A stretch of 64,000 nt of DNA, taken from Mariannaea sp. PMI_226. Taxonomy: Eukaryota; Ascomycota; Sordariomycetes; Hypocreales; Nectriaceae. The notes beneath the pieces are model-generated. The model made no database searches. It saw only the letters and a program-made list of their open reading frames with translations, and had not been told where the DNA came from. Of the stretch, positions 14,861 to 27,268 are shown one piece after another. Position 1 is the stretch's first letter, and the number at the start of each line of letters is the position of its first letter. The position numbers and the translations under genes are program-made. The stretch is from positions 1-64,000 of the forward strand of contig JANFOG010000010.1 in the NCBI GenBank assembly GCA_024336345.1, given 5' to 3'.

Positions 14861-15255
14861 TGTGTTGGAGGAAAAATTCCCTTCTTTGGCATAGGCCGCT
14901 TACATTACCTAATACATTTTTCACCTTGCTTGCTGCAATTTGATTGGCTTGCATTCGTAGTCGTAGGCCTTATAAAACAACCGCAAAGCAATGTGGACAA
15001 GGCATCATGATATCATCCAATATATCTTGTTTTTGCTCTAACTTCTTGATCTTTTCTATAACTTATGATTTGTAATACCATTTGATCAAATGGTTCTCTT
15101 CATTTCTATCTAATTTGATTGGCTGATTTCCGTTCCTTTCCAGATTTGTGGTGTGGCCGTTCCCGACCTCCTGTCGCGACCGTTTCGCACATTGTTTTCC
15201 TGCATCACGAGACCTGCCTTGTGGGTGTTTTTGGGCGTGGGGTTTTCTTTTAACA
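14861..15255. mobile_element. Solo-LTR-like insertion, about 395 bp
   Basis: Present in copy D but absent at the matching place in copy C (about 31,565). It begins TGTGTTGGAGGAAAA and ends TTTTCTTTTAACA, which gives imperfect inverted ends (TGTTGGAGGAAAA against TGTTAAAAGAAAA) with the TG...CA of an LTR. A TATAAAA box (14,971) and several ATTGG/CCAAT motifs suit an LTR promoter. Base composition is nearly normal, so it has escaped most RIP. A clean target duplication is not visible because the flanks are an AT microsatellite. Copia-type ends are suggested by TGTTGGA but not proven. Confidence 0.6.
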
Positions 15256-18200
15256 AAATATATATAGGCTGGTTTTTTCCCCCCTTTATAAAGGTTTTTT
15301 TTAAATATATTAACTTCTCTTTTTTATAAAGGGAATTAAAATATTTATAATTTTATTTATATATTATTTAATTCCCTTTTAGTTTAGGCTTATTATATTT
15401 TTATTATATTCTTATTAAAATTATAATATTAATATAAAATAAAGTATAATTTCTAATTATAAAAACTACTTAATTATAATATATATATTTTTAGGTTTTT
15501 ATAATTAATTTTTTAATTTATATTAATTTTATAATAAATATATAATTTAAATATATTATTCTTTATATTTTAAGCAAAAGATAATAATATAATCTATTAT
15601 TTTTTTAATTTTATATTAATATTATAGCAATTTTATATTAAATATATATTATTAATATAAAGTTTTTTTAAATTTTAATTATTTAATATATAATTAAATT
15701 AATATAAAGCTTTTATATTTTAATAATCCTCTATAAAGTTTTATAACTTTCTTATTAAAAAATAAAAAATAATTTTTTATTAATTTAATTTTATTTTATA
15801 ATTACTTTATTTTTAATTTAAAAAATATTAATCTTAATAAACTTCTTATTCTTCCTTTATTTATTTCTTAATAATCTTCTTATTTATTATAATTATATTA
15901 TTAAATAATTATTAAGCTAACCATTTCTTTTACTATTATATTAATTACCTCTAGGGGCCTATTTATCTCTTTCTATAAACCTACCTTATTATTATTATAA
16001 ATATTTTATATATTAATATTTTTATTTTTTAATTTTTAAAATAATTATAAAAGTTTATTATATATTAATTTAAATATATATTTAATAATATTATATTAAA
16101 CTTATTTTCTAATAATTATATTAATATTATTTTATATACCTCTTTTATTATATAAAAGGCCTAATTCTACTTTATTATAAATACTTTTATAAACCTTATT
16201 AGCTTTCCTTTAAATAAAATAGATTTATAATATATATTAATATTATATATTATAATCAATCTAATAATCTATATATAGATTATTTTAATAATTTTAAATT
16301 AGATTCCCTATATATTTATTATAATAATAATAAAGGCCTAATACTAATATTTAAATTTCTCTATTAATTCTTTATAATATAATCTTTATAATAATTTATA
16401 ATATATATATAAATTTAAAAAATAATAAAATTTAATTAATTTTATTATATTAATTCCAAATTAAGTATATATTAAATCTATTATTTATCTTTTTATAAAA
16501 TAAAAAAATTTAGCCTTATTATATTTAAATATTATCTTATTTTTCTTTATCTAATTATTATATATCTTCTAAATAGCCTTAAATTAAATATAAGTTTTTT
16601 ATATATTTTATCTAAATATTAGGATATTTATATTATTTATAAAACTAATTATTATAATCCCTAAGGCTATTTTAATATTTTATATAAAATATTAATAAAT
16701 AAAATAAAAAATATAAAAATAATAATAATCTTTCAAATACCCCTATCTTAATATTAAATAATATTAATAATTTATTATTAAACTAGATTTATATTATATA
16801 TATAATAAAATAATTAATAAGCTAATTTAATATTTAAATTAAATATCCTAATTTATATAATATTATAATTAATTTAATATAATTTATTAAATTAAATATA
16901 TTAATAAAATTAAATTATAATAATAATATTAATTTATATTAACTTTATATTATTTATATAATTTTAATAATTATAATTAATATTAATTTTATAGATTTTT
17001 TTTTTATTTTTATTTAGCCCTTTAGAATAAACCCCTTTCCTTTTACCTTAATAATAATATATTTTATTATTATTATTTTAATAATCTTTCTTAATATATT
17101 AAATAATAATATTAATTTTTAATTAATTATTATATATTATATTTTAAAATCTTATTTAATTCTAAAATAATTAATATATTTATATTATAAAATAATTTAG
17201 AAAATAGCTTATAATAATATTAATATTTATTAATTTTATAAAAAAGATTATAAATGATTTTTTATAAACTTTTAGAAAATTAATTAAGATATTATTTTCT
17301 TTTATAATTTTTATAATTAAATATTCTTTAGTATATTTATTATTTTTAAATATTAATTTAAGCCTATCTTAGGCCTTCCTTTAGGATAAATTATAAGGGA
17401 GGTCTAATTCTTTAGGATCTAAAGGATTAATACTTAATTAGGATTATAAAAGAATTATTATATAAAGGTTTTTACTTTTTCCTTATAAATTATAATAAAT
17501 TATAAATTAGGTTTATTTAGGGATGGGATTTATAATAATTTTAATATAATATTATTATAAAATTAAATTTAATATTTTAATTTTTAAAATTTAAATAAAT
17601 TAGATTTTAATATATTTATTAGAATTTCCCTTTAGGCTATATAATATATATTAGCTATATATTAATCTTAATATATATTAATTTTAAGAAAGATTATTAA
17701 TCTATTAGGCTTTTAATATATTAAAATTATCTTTATATTTATTTAAATTACTTTATTATTATTATTATCTTTTTATTTATTATAAATTTTAATTAAATTT
17801 ATTATATTTTTATTATAAGGTTATAAAGATTATTATTTAATAAAAGTATTTTATAAGTTAATTTATTATTTTATTAATTTATTTTTTTATAATAATCTTA
17901 TTTTAGATTTATTATAGTTATATTATTACTTTTTTAAATATAACTTTTATATTTATTATTTTTAATTAAATCATTTATTTAGGTCTTATAATAATATAAG
18001 ATTAATCCTAAATTAGATTATTTATAAAAAGTAGTCTAATTTATTAAGATTATAATTTATTTTTTAATATTTTATATATAATTTTTTATTTAATTATATA
18101 AAATTTACTATATTATTTTAATTATTATAGATAGCTTAAATAATTATATTATATAATATAATAAATTTAATTTAAAATTATAATACTTTTTTTAAGAGAT

Positions 18201-19455
18201 TATTATTGCTCTTTATATATTTATTATATATATTTTATAAAGAATAATAATAATTAAAGTTCTTAATTTTAATAATATTATTATTAAATTTAATAAAATA
18301 TAATATTTATATTATTAGCAATATATCTTTATTTTTAGGGGATTATATAATATTATAATTCTTTTTGCTAAATTAAGAAAATTAACTTTTATTTAATTTT
18401 TATTTAATTAATAAATTTATAATTTAGGCTTATAATATTTATAAATATAGAATATAGTTTATTTAGTAATATATATTATATAATAGTTTGCTTTTTTAAA
18501 TATATTAAGGTGCTTATTAATTATAAGGTTATTAATTTAAATAATATAATTATATTATATTTATTATAGACTTATAATATTAAATATATAAATATTAATT
18601 TTCATTATATATTTTAATATAATATTTATATTTTAGTTTTATAATAAGAAAAATATAATAAATAAAGAAGGGAATAATTTTATTTTGCCTAAAGATTGAC
18701 TTTAATTTAGGAAAATAATAATTAAAATATATTAACTTTTATTTATTAATTTTATTAAATATTTAAATTTTAATTTTTTAAAAGATTATAAACTATTTAT
18801 ATTAAATATAATAAAGGTCTATATTAATTTAGTATTATTATTTTATTTTTAATATCTTAAAGATTAATTTAAATAATCTTATTTTATTTAATTTTAATAT
18901 ACTTTTATTATAAAATAATTTTAACTTTATATTAAATAATCTTCTTTATATAAAAGGTAATAATATAGGATTTCTTTTTATTATATTAGGTAGTTTTATA
19001 TATTACTTTTCTATAGTGGCTATATATTAGGGGCGCTTTATAATTTCTAATAATATATTTAAATTTAAAATAATTATAATATTATATTAAGCAAAGGTTT
19101 TTATTAAATAATTTATAGTTAAAAAATTTAGTATTTAGAAATAAATTATTATTATATAATTAGTTTATTTTATAAATTAAGGCTATATAAAGGATTAGAT
19201 TTATTTTTGGGGTAGCTCTAGATTGGCTTTTGATTTTCTTTATTAAAATAATCTTTAAATTATTTAATTTATTAATTTTTTTAATAAAGGTATTAATATT
19301 ATTAAAAATAAATATAATTTAAACCCCCTTTATAATTATAATAAAAATAAGGGGGATAAATATTATATTAATTCTAAAGGCTTTTTTAATTTAATTAAGG
19401 AAATATTATTATAGCTTTTAGCTTTATTTAATATTATAAATATAAAGATTATATT
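15256..19455 (-). mobile_element. LINE copy D, segment 3 (covers the ORF2 region, minus sense)
   Basis: Aligns collinearly to about 31,575-35,765 of copy C and, reversed, to about 11,930-7,800 of copy A. So the minus strand once held ORF2 and part of ORF1. No frame remains open and motifs are no longer legible. It is interrupted at 19,456 by a small LTR that duplicated the 5-bp target ATATT. Confidence 0.75.
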
Positions 19456-19647
19456 TGTTACAAGGAAAAAAGATCACAGGGTTATAAGCAGCTAGGTATA
19501 GAGAAATAAGGTGCCGGCGGCTATATTCCAAGACTGAAGCTTGCAGCTTCAACGGTTTTGCTAGCATTGTGCAAATATGAAGGGTTGCCACGGTGAAACC
19601 GTGGCTAAACCTCGCCGAAGGGTCGGCGACCCGTTTGCCCTGTTACA
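19456..19647. mobile_element. Solo LTR, 192 bp, with 5-bp target duplication and three hairpins
   Basis: Starts TGTTACAAGG and ends CCCTGTTACA (inverted-end match 8 of 10). It is flanked on both sides by ATATT (19,451-19,455 and 19,648-19,652). The matching point in copy C (about 35,768) has a single ATATT and no insert. TG...CA ends plus a 5-bp duplication fit a solo LTR of an LTR retrotransposon. It is GC-rich and not visibly mutated by RIP. Three strong hairpins follow each other: 7-bp stem at 19,535-19,551, 8-bp stem at 19,587-19,605 and 6-bp stem at 19,613-19,628. It carries no coding sequence. Confidence 0.75.
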
Positions 19648-19652
19648 ATATT

Positions 19653-19765
19653 TTTATTAAATAAGCATTATATTATAAATATATTAATATTACTTTAAGC
19701 TATATTTACTATTTAAATTATATTTATTAATATTCTATTATTTATATTTAATAATATATATTTTT
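19653..19765 (-). mobile_element. LINE copy D, segment 4
   Basis: A short collinear match to about 35,774-35,885 of copy C, between the solo LTR and the Helitron. It ends near AATAATATATATTTTTT, after which sequence unrelated to the LINE begins. Confidence 0.7.
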
Positions 19766-20092
19766 TAGAACGAAAGGGTTAAATGCCTTTTGGAATGAAA
19801 GGGTTAAATCTATTGGGGACTGACCCTTTTCGGTCGTTTCCTGCTAATCCGTTCGGACGCGTTGCAGACCTAGCTTTGCCTACATTTTTAATTTTAATTT
19901 ACCTAATTTATACCTAACTTCCTTTATAATTAATATATGCTTAGAAGTTTCTTTTTCATTTTCCTTAGAGGGATGTTTTTTTTTTTTTTTAGAGTTTGGC
20001 TATAGAGCCTAATTTGGCTGGCTTATGTTAATTACCTCTTTTTGTCTTCTCTTTATGCCTAAATTAATAGTAATATTGCCTAACCTCTAGCT

Positions 20093-20156
20093 ATTAGCTG
20101 CTTTAGCCATTAGCTGCTTTAGCCATTAGTTGCTTTAGCTATTAGTTGCTTTAGTT
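20093..20156. repeat. 16-bp tandem repeat, four units
   Basis: The unit ATTAGCTGCTTTAGCC starts at 20,093, 20,109, 20,125 and 20,141 with only C/T differences between units. It lies inside the Helitron, past the end of the helicase frame and before its 3' terminus. Confidence 0.9.
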
Positions 20157-23100
20157 AGTAGTTATTAAGTTTAACTTTTATTAATTATGCCTTTAGTTTA
20201 AGCTATAATTATATTATTTAGTCTTTTTAATTTTTATTTAGCTATTACTATTACTTTTAATATTATATTTCTAATTATATCCTTATGCCGGACTTTAGAT
20301 AATAATATAATCCCATTTAGTATATAATATTATAAAAATTATATATATAAGCTATAAGGATTATACTAATTAGCTATTTATTTATTATTAATTAAGGTAT
20401 TATATATATTTTAAAGCTTTAAAATAATAATATTAAAGTTGCTATTCTATATTTTATAGTTGGTGTAAGCAAAAGTAGGTATATATAGTAGCCCGTGTTT
20501 TAAAATATTGTGTTAAAGCTAGGGGCGTTTTTGTTGCTGGTGGATTATAATATTAGTTGGTATTAGCAGAATTATGCTTAGCGGCAGGTTTATAAACTTA
20601 AATCTAGCTGTTAATTTAAATATAAAGATAATCCCAGTAGATAGTCTGAAGTGAATTAAGATGCTATTGCCCATTATAATATGCTTTGGGTATGCCTTAT
20701 TTATAACTACCTCCTTAGTTATATAGGCGGCCCTATTTACTATCTTTAATTTTAGATAGGTGTTTAAATTTATTATTATTAGTATGCCCTTTATATATAT
20801 GAATATTATTAGCATTAAGATCTTATTATTATTTTTAGTATTTATTATTATTATTATCTTTTTTTCTATAGGCATTTTATTCTTTTAGATATATACTAAT
20901 AAGAAGATATATAATAATTATTAATATTATTTATAAAATATTATTATAGCTTTTATATTTAAATTTTAATAATTTTGATTTAGTAATATTATTATTATAA
21001 TATTGGTCTTTTATAGAATATAATGGCTAGTTTAATAATAGTAGTTATTTAGTAGTTATATATTATCTTTATTTTATATATTATTGTGGATTTGCTTTAG
21101 TAGTTGCTAAAATTGTTTGTCTTTTGTAGCCTATATTTGCTTTATTAATATAATGATAGTAATAAACTTTTGCTAAAGTTAATATGCTTTTTTATATTTA
21201 AGCTATTATTTAGGCTTAAATAATGGGTTTAAAGATTATAATATCTTCTTGCTTATTAGGATAATAGATCTTTTTTATATTGGCTAAAACTGCTGAAAAT
21301 CTCTATTAAATAATACTACCGGCATGCCACTAAAGTCCTATATATTATTATATATTTGGCCTAAGTAGTCATTCATTATATATAGTGTGTGCGATTTAAA
21401 TATGCTAACTTTATTTATTATTAATATTCACTTTTCCTACTATTTTGCGGTCTTAGGCTTGCTAATAAATTAGCTTTCCGCTATATTGTATTTTTAATAT
21501 TTATTGAGTTTATAAGTTAAGTAGATGGTAATATTATTAATTTGGAATGCTATAGTGCTAGATATGGCTATAATTAATAGTCTAAAAGCTATATTTTAAA
21601 GTGTGAAGACTTTTATAATTATTTTAATAATTTAATTTTTATTTATATTATCCTTACCTTTAATAAATATATATAATTGCTCTAAATGTGTCTTTATCCT
21701 ATTGGGAGGCTTACTACCCACTTTAATCTATTGCTATTATTCTTATACTTCCTTTATATTTAATTATTTATAAATTAGAAGAAAGGCTAATATTTGTTGT
21801 TTATTTAAGCCAAATTGCATAATTAAGTTATATATTATAGTTTAGAATATATATAATATATCTAGCTTAAATATAATATTGGCTATTATGGCCTTAGTGT
21901 TAGTATTAGTATTAGTAATTAAGTTTGTTATATTAAGCTCTATTGTGCTAGCTAATATAAGATTGTTTTTAAACCCACTTAGTATGCTAGCTATTACTGC
22001 TTCCCGATCTTGCCTCCTCCTGCTGGCTGCTTTGCTAGCTAAAGTGAAGCTTTATATCCTTTGGATTTTTTGCTCTAACTTATAAAAGGCACTTGCCTAT
22101 TATATCTTAATTAATTTTAATTATTTTTATAAATGTATTTTACTTATTTTTATATTATTGTTTTTAATTTAGTAAGCTTGTAGGTTGAGATTATCTTTTT
22201 ATATAATCTCTAATTATTATAAGATATCTTTAAGCTTTGGAGATGTTGCTATTATTTGGTTGGTGGTAATAGCATTTTGTATTATATTAATAAAGTGAGC
22301 TATCTTATTAGTGGCCCCTGTTTGAAAAGTTGCTATTTGTTTCTACCTAAATTCCCCTTTTATCTTCCCTTTGGCTTTATCTTTAATTGCCTTATTATTA
22401 TAGCTGCCTGATATAATGGCCTATTGTTTAGTATTTTGTTTTGTATTTTTTATTAATTGCTATAATAATTATATATTATTTGCTATAAATATTAATTGTT
22501 TAGGCAGATGGCGCTTTTATTATATTTATAATATATTGGTATTTTTAATATTATTATCTAAAGCTATTTTGGTAAATTGCTTTAGATAATAATATGGTAA
22601 ATTGCTATTAAGGTATAAATAACCCTAAATATTATATTGCGGTATGGCTATTTATACTATTTTTAAAGGTATTTAAAAGGTTTATATTTAGATATCTATT
22701 TATATAGATATTTGATCTTGTTACATTAGGTTATAAGTATTGGGTTTATATATTGCTTAATTATTAGCTAGAATTAAGTGGAATCTTATTAGTGCTTAAT
22801 TGGCTATATATACTTTAAGGCATTATTTATATAAGAGTTAGATAGTTAAATAGATATAATTATTTAAGACTCTTCTCTTAATAAGGATATATTTCTAATG
22901 GTATGACCTATTGGCTATTATTCTATATTAGAATTTGCTTATTAATTTTATTCTTTAAGATAGAAATTAGTATTATTTTTATAAGTTATAATTAGTAATT
23001 AATAATATTTTAAAAGAGCTAGTTTATACTAATATATATTTAGTATGTTATATAATAAAAGTCTATAGAATATTTTAATAAGTAAGTAATAATCTTAATT

Positions 23101-23242
23101 TATAATAGGATTTAATTAGTGAATAGTTGGTTTATTATTTATATAAGGAATTGCTAATTTTGATTTTCCTAGATGGCTATTTGGTTAATAATAGAAGGGC
23201 TTTATTTAATTGATGGTAATTTAGATTCTAAATTAATTATGG

Positions 23243-23330
23243 TACTAGCATTAATATTAGCACTAGCATTAGTGCTAGCATTTGTATTAGCATTAATATT
23301 AGCGCTAGTATTAGTATTAGCATTAGTTAA
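23243..23330 (-). repeat. Hexanucleotide-type repeat in the Helitron frame encoding Asn-Ala/Asn-Thr runs
   Basis: On the plus strand ATTAGC, ATTAGT and ACTAGC units alternate. On the minus strand, in frame with and about 50 codons after the DYITK-like Rep motif, this reads Asn-Ala-Asn-Thr-Asn-Thr-Ser-Ala. Since G-to-A change turns Asp into Asn, the original may have been Asp-rich. A shorter similar tract lies at about 21,893-21,925. Confidence 0.75.
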
Positions 23331-26300
23331 TGTAATAGATAGAAGTAATAAAAATTCTATGGTTATAATTAAGTGTTTTTAAATAGGATTATTAGTTTTA
23401 GTAATGTAGTTAATTAGATAAAAGATTAGTGTTAAATTATAAGCTTAAATTAGAATTATTAAAATATTATGGTTATATTTTAGTTTAATTATTATAGCCT
23501 TATTTTATTAATTTATTAGAAGATGGTTTTTATAAATATATAAAATGCTATTAGCTATAAAGGAAGATTTCTCTATAAATAACTATAGCGTTCTAAATTG
23601 ATATTTATTTTGGTAATTATAATAATTATTAGGATTTCGGCCTAATTTATTTAATAGCATTATATATTTAATATAAGTTAGATTATATATATAAATTTGC
23701 GATAATCTGGTATAGAAATTAGCCTTATTGTTAAAAATAGCATTAAATTAGTTTAAATCCTGCATTATATTAAATATATTTATTATAATTAATCTTATAA
23801 TAGTAATCTTTCTAAAGGCTAGCTTATTAAAGTTCTATCCTTTATTATTTTATATTAATATTTTTATTATATTATATTCTATAAATAAATAATATTATTT
23901 AGCAAAATATATTATTAATATATTAAAATATAGTCTCCTTTAGTTATATTTTGGCTTCTATATTTAATATATTAGGCTTTAATATTTAATGAATATTTCT
24001 ATTTAATTAGATTAATTTATATAAATATAATATACCCTATTAGTTTATTTTTATAATATTAAAATATTGATTGGTATATCTAAAGATAGAGGTCTATCTA
24101 ATCTTAATATAATATTTAAAGAAGAGCTTGATCTCTTTATAGAAAAATAATACTAAATTAATAAGATTGGAGATAGATAGGCATATTTGCTTGTAAGTAG
24201 TATTTAGGCTTTATAAAAAACCTTCTATTATATTAGAATATTGCTTTTAATATACCGATATGCGCAATTTAATAAGATTAGTAATATTATTTAGGTTTAA
24301 TATAAATTAAATTATTAATAATCTATATTAGATAATTAAGAATTTAATTTTCTGCTATAATTATATTTTATATTTTAATAATAGTGATTATTAATAATTA
24401 TATATAGATAGATATTATAATAATTGCTTTATAGCAATATTATTATATTATTATTTAGCTTTAAGAAGTTCTCTAGCTGCCTATAATTGAGCTTTTATTA
24501 GGTTGTGGAGGAGGTGCTTAATTTTAGGGAAGTTGTTTTATTTGATTATTATTATGCTAATAATCTGATTATAATATTGAATTAATATATTGAAGATTAG
24601 AAAAGAAAATATATAGTGATTTAAGAATTGGCCTTTATAATAACTAAATAATACTATAGTCTAAGCCTATAAGCTTATATTATATATTGCTATAAGCTCT
24701 TTTATATTATTATTTATAAATAGTAATGTGGAGTGCTTTATTTTGGTATTTGAAGTTATATTTAATTTATTAATTTGCTTACTTTAAATAGCTATTTTTT
24801 TTAGCTAATTTAGGACCTTTAGAGCTAAATGGAAATAATATGGGAAAAGTTTTGGTAAAGAAGAATGGATTAAGTAAATTAATAAAATTCTTTTTTTGAA
24901 AAATATAAATATAAGGTTGTATATTCCCTATTATAATAGATATTATATTGGAAGTATGGCCTTTTCTTAAAGTCTTTATTTAGCTTATGAAGTTATTATT
25001 ATTAGAAGGCTGGTTTCTAAAGGCTTTTATAATAAATTATAGTTTTGTAAATTTAGATATTATAATCTAAGTATTAGTAGGTATTATATTATAAGAAGCT
25101 ATTTTATAAATATTAGTATTTACCCTTTTAATATCTTTAATATCTTTAATATTTATATTAAATCTAGCTTCCTTATTTTAAGAACTATTTATATTACCTT
25201 CTAATAAAATTGCCTTAATATTAGCAATTAGGTCTATTATTATATTTTTAGAAGATTTAGTAACTGCTTTTGTTATTGATGCCCTATTAGCTTTAGAATT
25301 AAGATTGTGAAGAATAGTTTTAATATTTATAGTTAATGCCTTCTTTAAGCTATATTCAGTAGGTGGAATTATTTATATTATTTTGGTCTTTTCTAATATA
25401 GAAGGCTTTTTATAAAATATGCTTTAGTAAATAATGTCTGGCATTCTATTTATAATTATGCTTTAATATTGTATTTTGCTTATATTAATCTTAATGTCTA
25501 TATATTGCTAGTTATGATGTTTAAGCTAAATAAGAGCTCTCTTTATAACCTAATGGTATATAAATAGTAGATGTGATAAATCCTTTGGTATTAGCTTCTT
25601 TAGTCTATATTAAGAAATATAAATTTAATTTAATATTTTTATTAATAAATGTGGTAATATCTTATTAATAAGCTCTTATATATTATTGGGGAATATAGTA
25701 ATGTGGCCTTTAATATACCTAGGATATTATAATATTTCCCTAGTTTTATTATTAGGAATATTATATTAGGCTATTTAGCTAAAGTATAAATTAATAGTAA
25801 TTAATTTTTCCTTAATAAGTATTAATTGCTTTAATTTAGTAAAATATTAATAATTATAATTTAGAATATAATATAATTAAGCTTTATAATTAAGGTAGCC
25901 TTATTTTATTTTTTTAATATATATCTTATATTTAATTACCCCCTTTATTTAATTTAGGCTATATTATATATATTATGATGGAAGATAGTATTAAACTTTC
26001 CGCAATATTATTTAAGAAAGTTATTAATAGTAAATTTAGCAAAAATAAAGAGATAGTGTTTTAGAATTATAAAAGTCTAAATAAAATTTAGAAATAATCT
26101 AAAGTATAATAGCTTCAGGAATTAATTAATATTAATTAAGGTTGGAAGATAATCTTTTTTTTTTAATAAAATCTACCTTTAAGCTCTTTAATATAATAGA
26201 TAAATTATATATTATATTTATTAATTTATAATTATAAAATATAGTTAGGCGTTTTTTAGAAAGTAATAATAATTTTTTAGGTCTTTTGGTTAATATATTA

Positions 26301-27041
26301 AGAGAAGGGTTAATTTGCTTTATAATTAATGGCCTGGGCAATTTAGGTATAATAGAAGCTTTATTTTATTTAGTTAGCGTTATTTTAGCTATTATAATTA
26401 TAGTAATTAAAGGTTCCTTTTAGAATTAAATATGACTATTAATTTATATAAAATATAGATATTGAGATAATAAAGTAGCTTTTGGAATAATTAATCTATT
26501 AATAATATTAGTATTAATAGTATTATCTATTATACCTATTTATAAGCTAGATCCCTTTTGTATATTTATATATTATATTTATAAATACTAATCTATTTAG
26601 CTAAAAAGGAAGTTTGTATTTAATAGTATATAGTGTTTTATAGTTTTTTATTATAATATTTGATTAGCCTAATTAAAGAGGCTATTTATATTTACTAATT
26701 TAGCTAACTTTGGATTTTTGAATGTCCTGGCTATAATTATCTTTATTGGCTATATAGGAGGTATTTCTATAAGAATATTTATATGTGCTCTTCTGGCTAT
26801 TCTTGCTGCTTTAATTATTCTTATTATATTATTTTAGGTAATTTTTATTACTTTTTATTATGGGAATTGTTAATAGCTTGCTTCTTTAATTTTATATTTA
26901 TAAGACCTATAGTTATAATTTAATAAAGTTATTAAGGTTTTCTTTTCTTATTATATAAACTCCTTTTATATTATCTAAGCTTATATTTAATATTTAATAG
27001 TCTATATTTTATTTATAAATAGTATTGTTAATTATTATAAT

Positions 27042-27268
27042 CTCTTTTATTATAATATAGTATTATAAAAATCTTTTTAATTTTATTATTAATATAGCCC
27101 CTCTTATTATAATATAGTATTATATAAACCTTTTTGGCTTTATTATTAATATAGTCTTTTTTATTATAATATAACATTATATAAACCTTCTAAGCTTTAT
27201 TATTAATATAGCCCCTCTTATTATAATATAATATTATATAAACCTTTTTAATTTTATTATTTATAAAT
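27042..27268 (-). repeat. 57-bp tandem repeat, four units (19-residue repeat on the minus strand)
   Basis: Four units with equivalent points at 27,060, 27,117, 27,174 and 27,231, exactly 57 bp apart. Because 57 is a multiple of three, the minus strand keeps one frame, reading YINNKAKKVYIILYYNKRG with small changes. It lies in the presumed N-terminal region of the Helitron protein. Confidence 0.85.

Larger units (their letters stand above)
20430..27268 (-). pseudogene. Helitron Rep-helicase (RepHel, PIF1-like helicase), broken
   Basis: Motifs in minus-strand order. A Rep-domain C-terminal block reads KLKYNHNILI and then FYLINYITKTNNPI (23,382-23,423), recalling the RCNHDI...DYITK signature of fungal Helitrons. 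The helicase starts with LNKQQILAF. Walker A reads KGKDNINKN at 21,635-21,661 where a GGxGGTGKS-type loop is expected. Walker B reads LIINKVS at 21,404-21,424 for an expected LIIDEVS. Motif III reads PVVLFNRDFQQF-stop-PI at 21,278-21,322. A still-open 118-codon piece (20,875-20,519) is followed by a C-terminal block with HGL and PTFAYTNYKI to about 20,436. All deviations are C-to-T or G-to-A. The HUH motif was not found. The N-terminal limit is set by the 19-residue repeats and is approximate. Confidence 0.8.
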
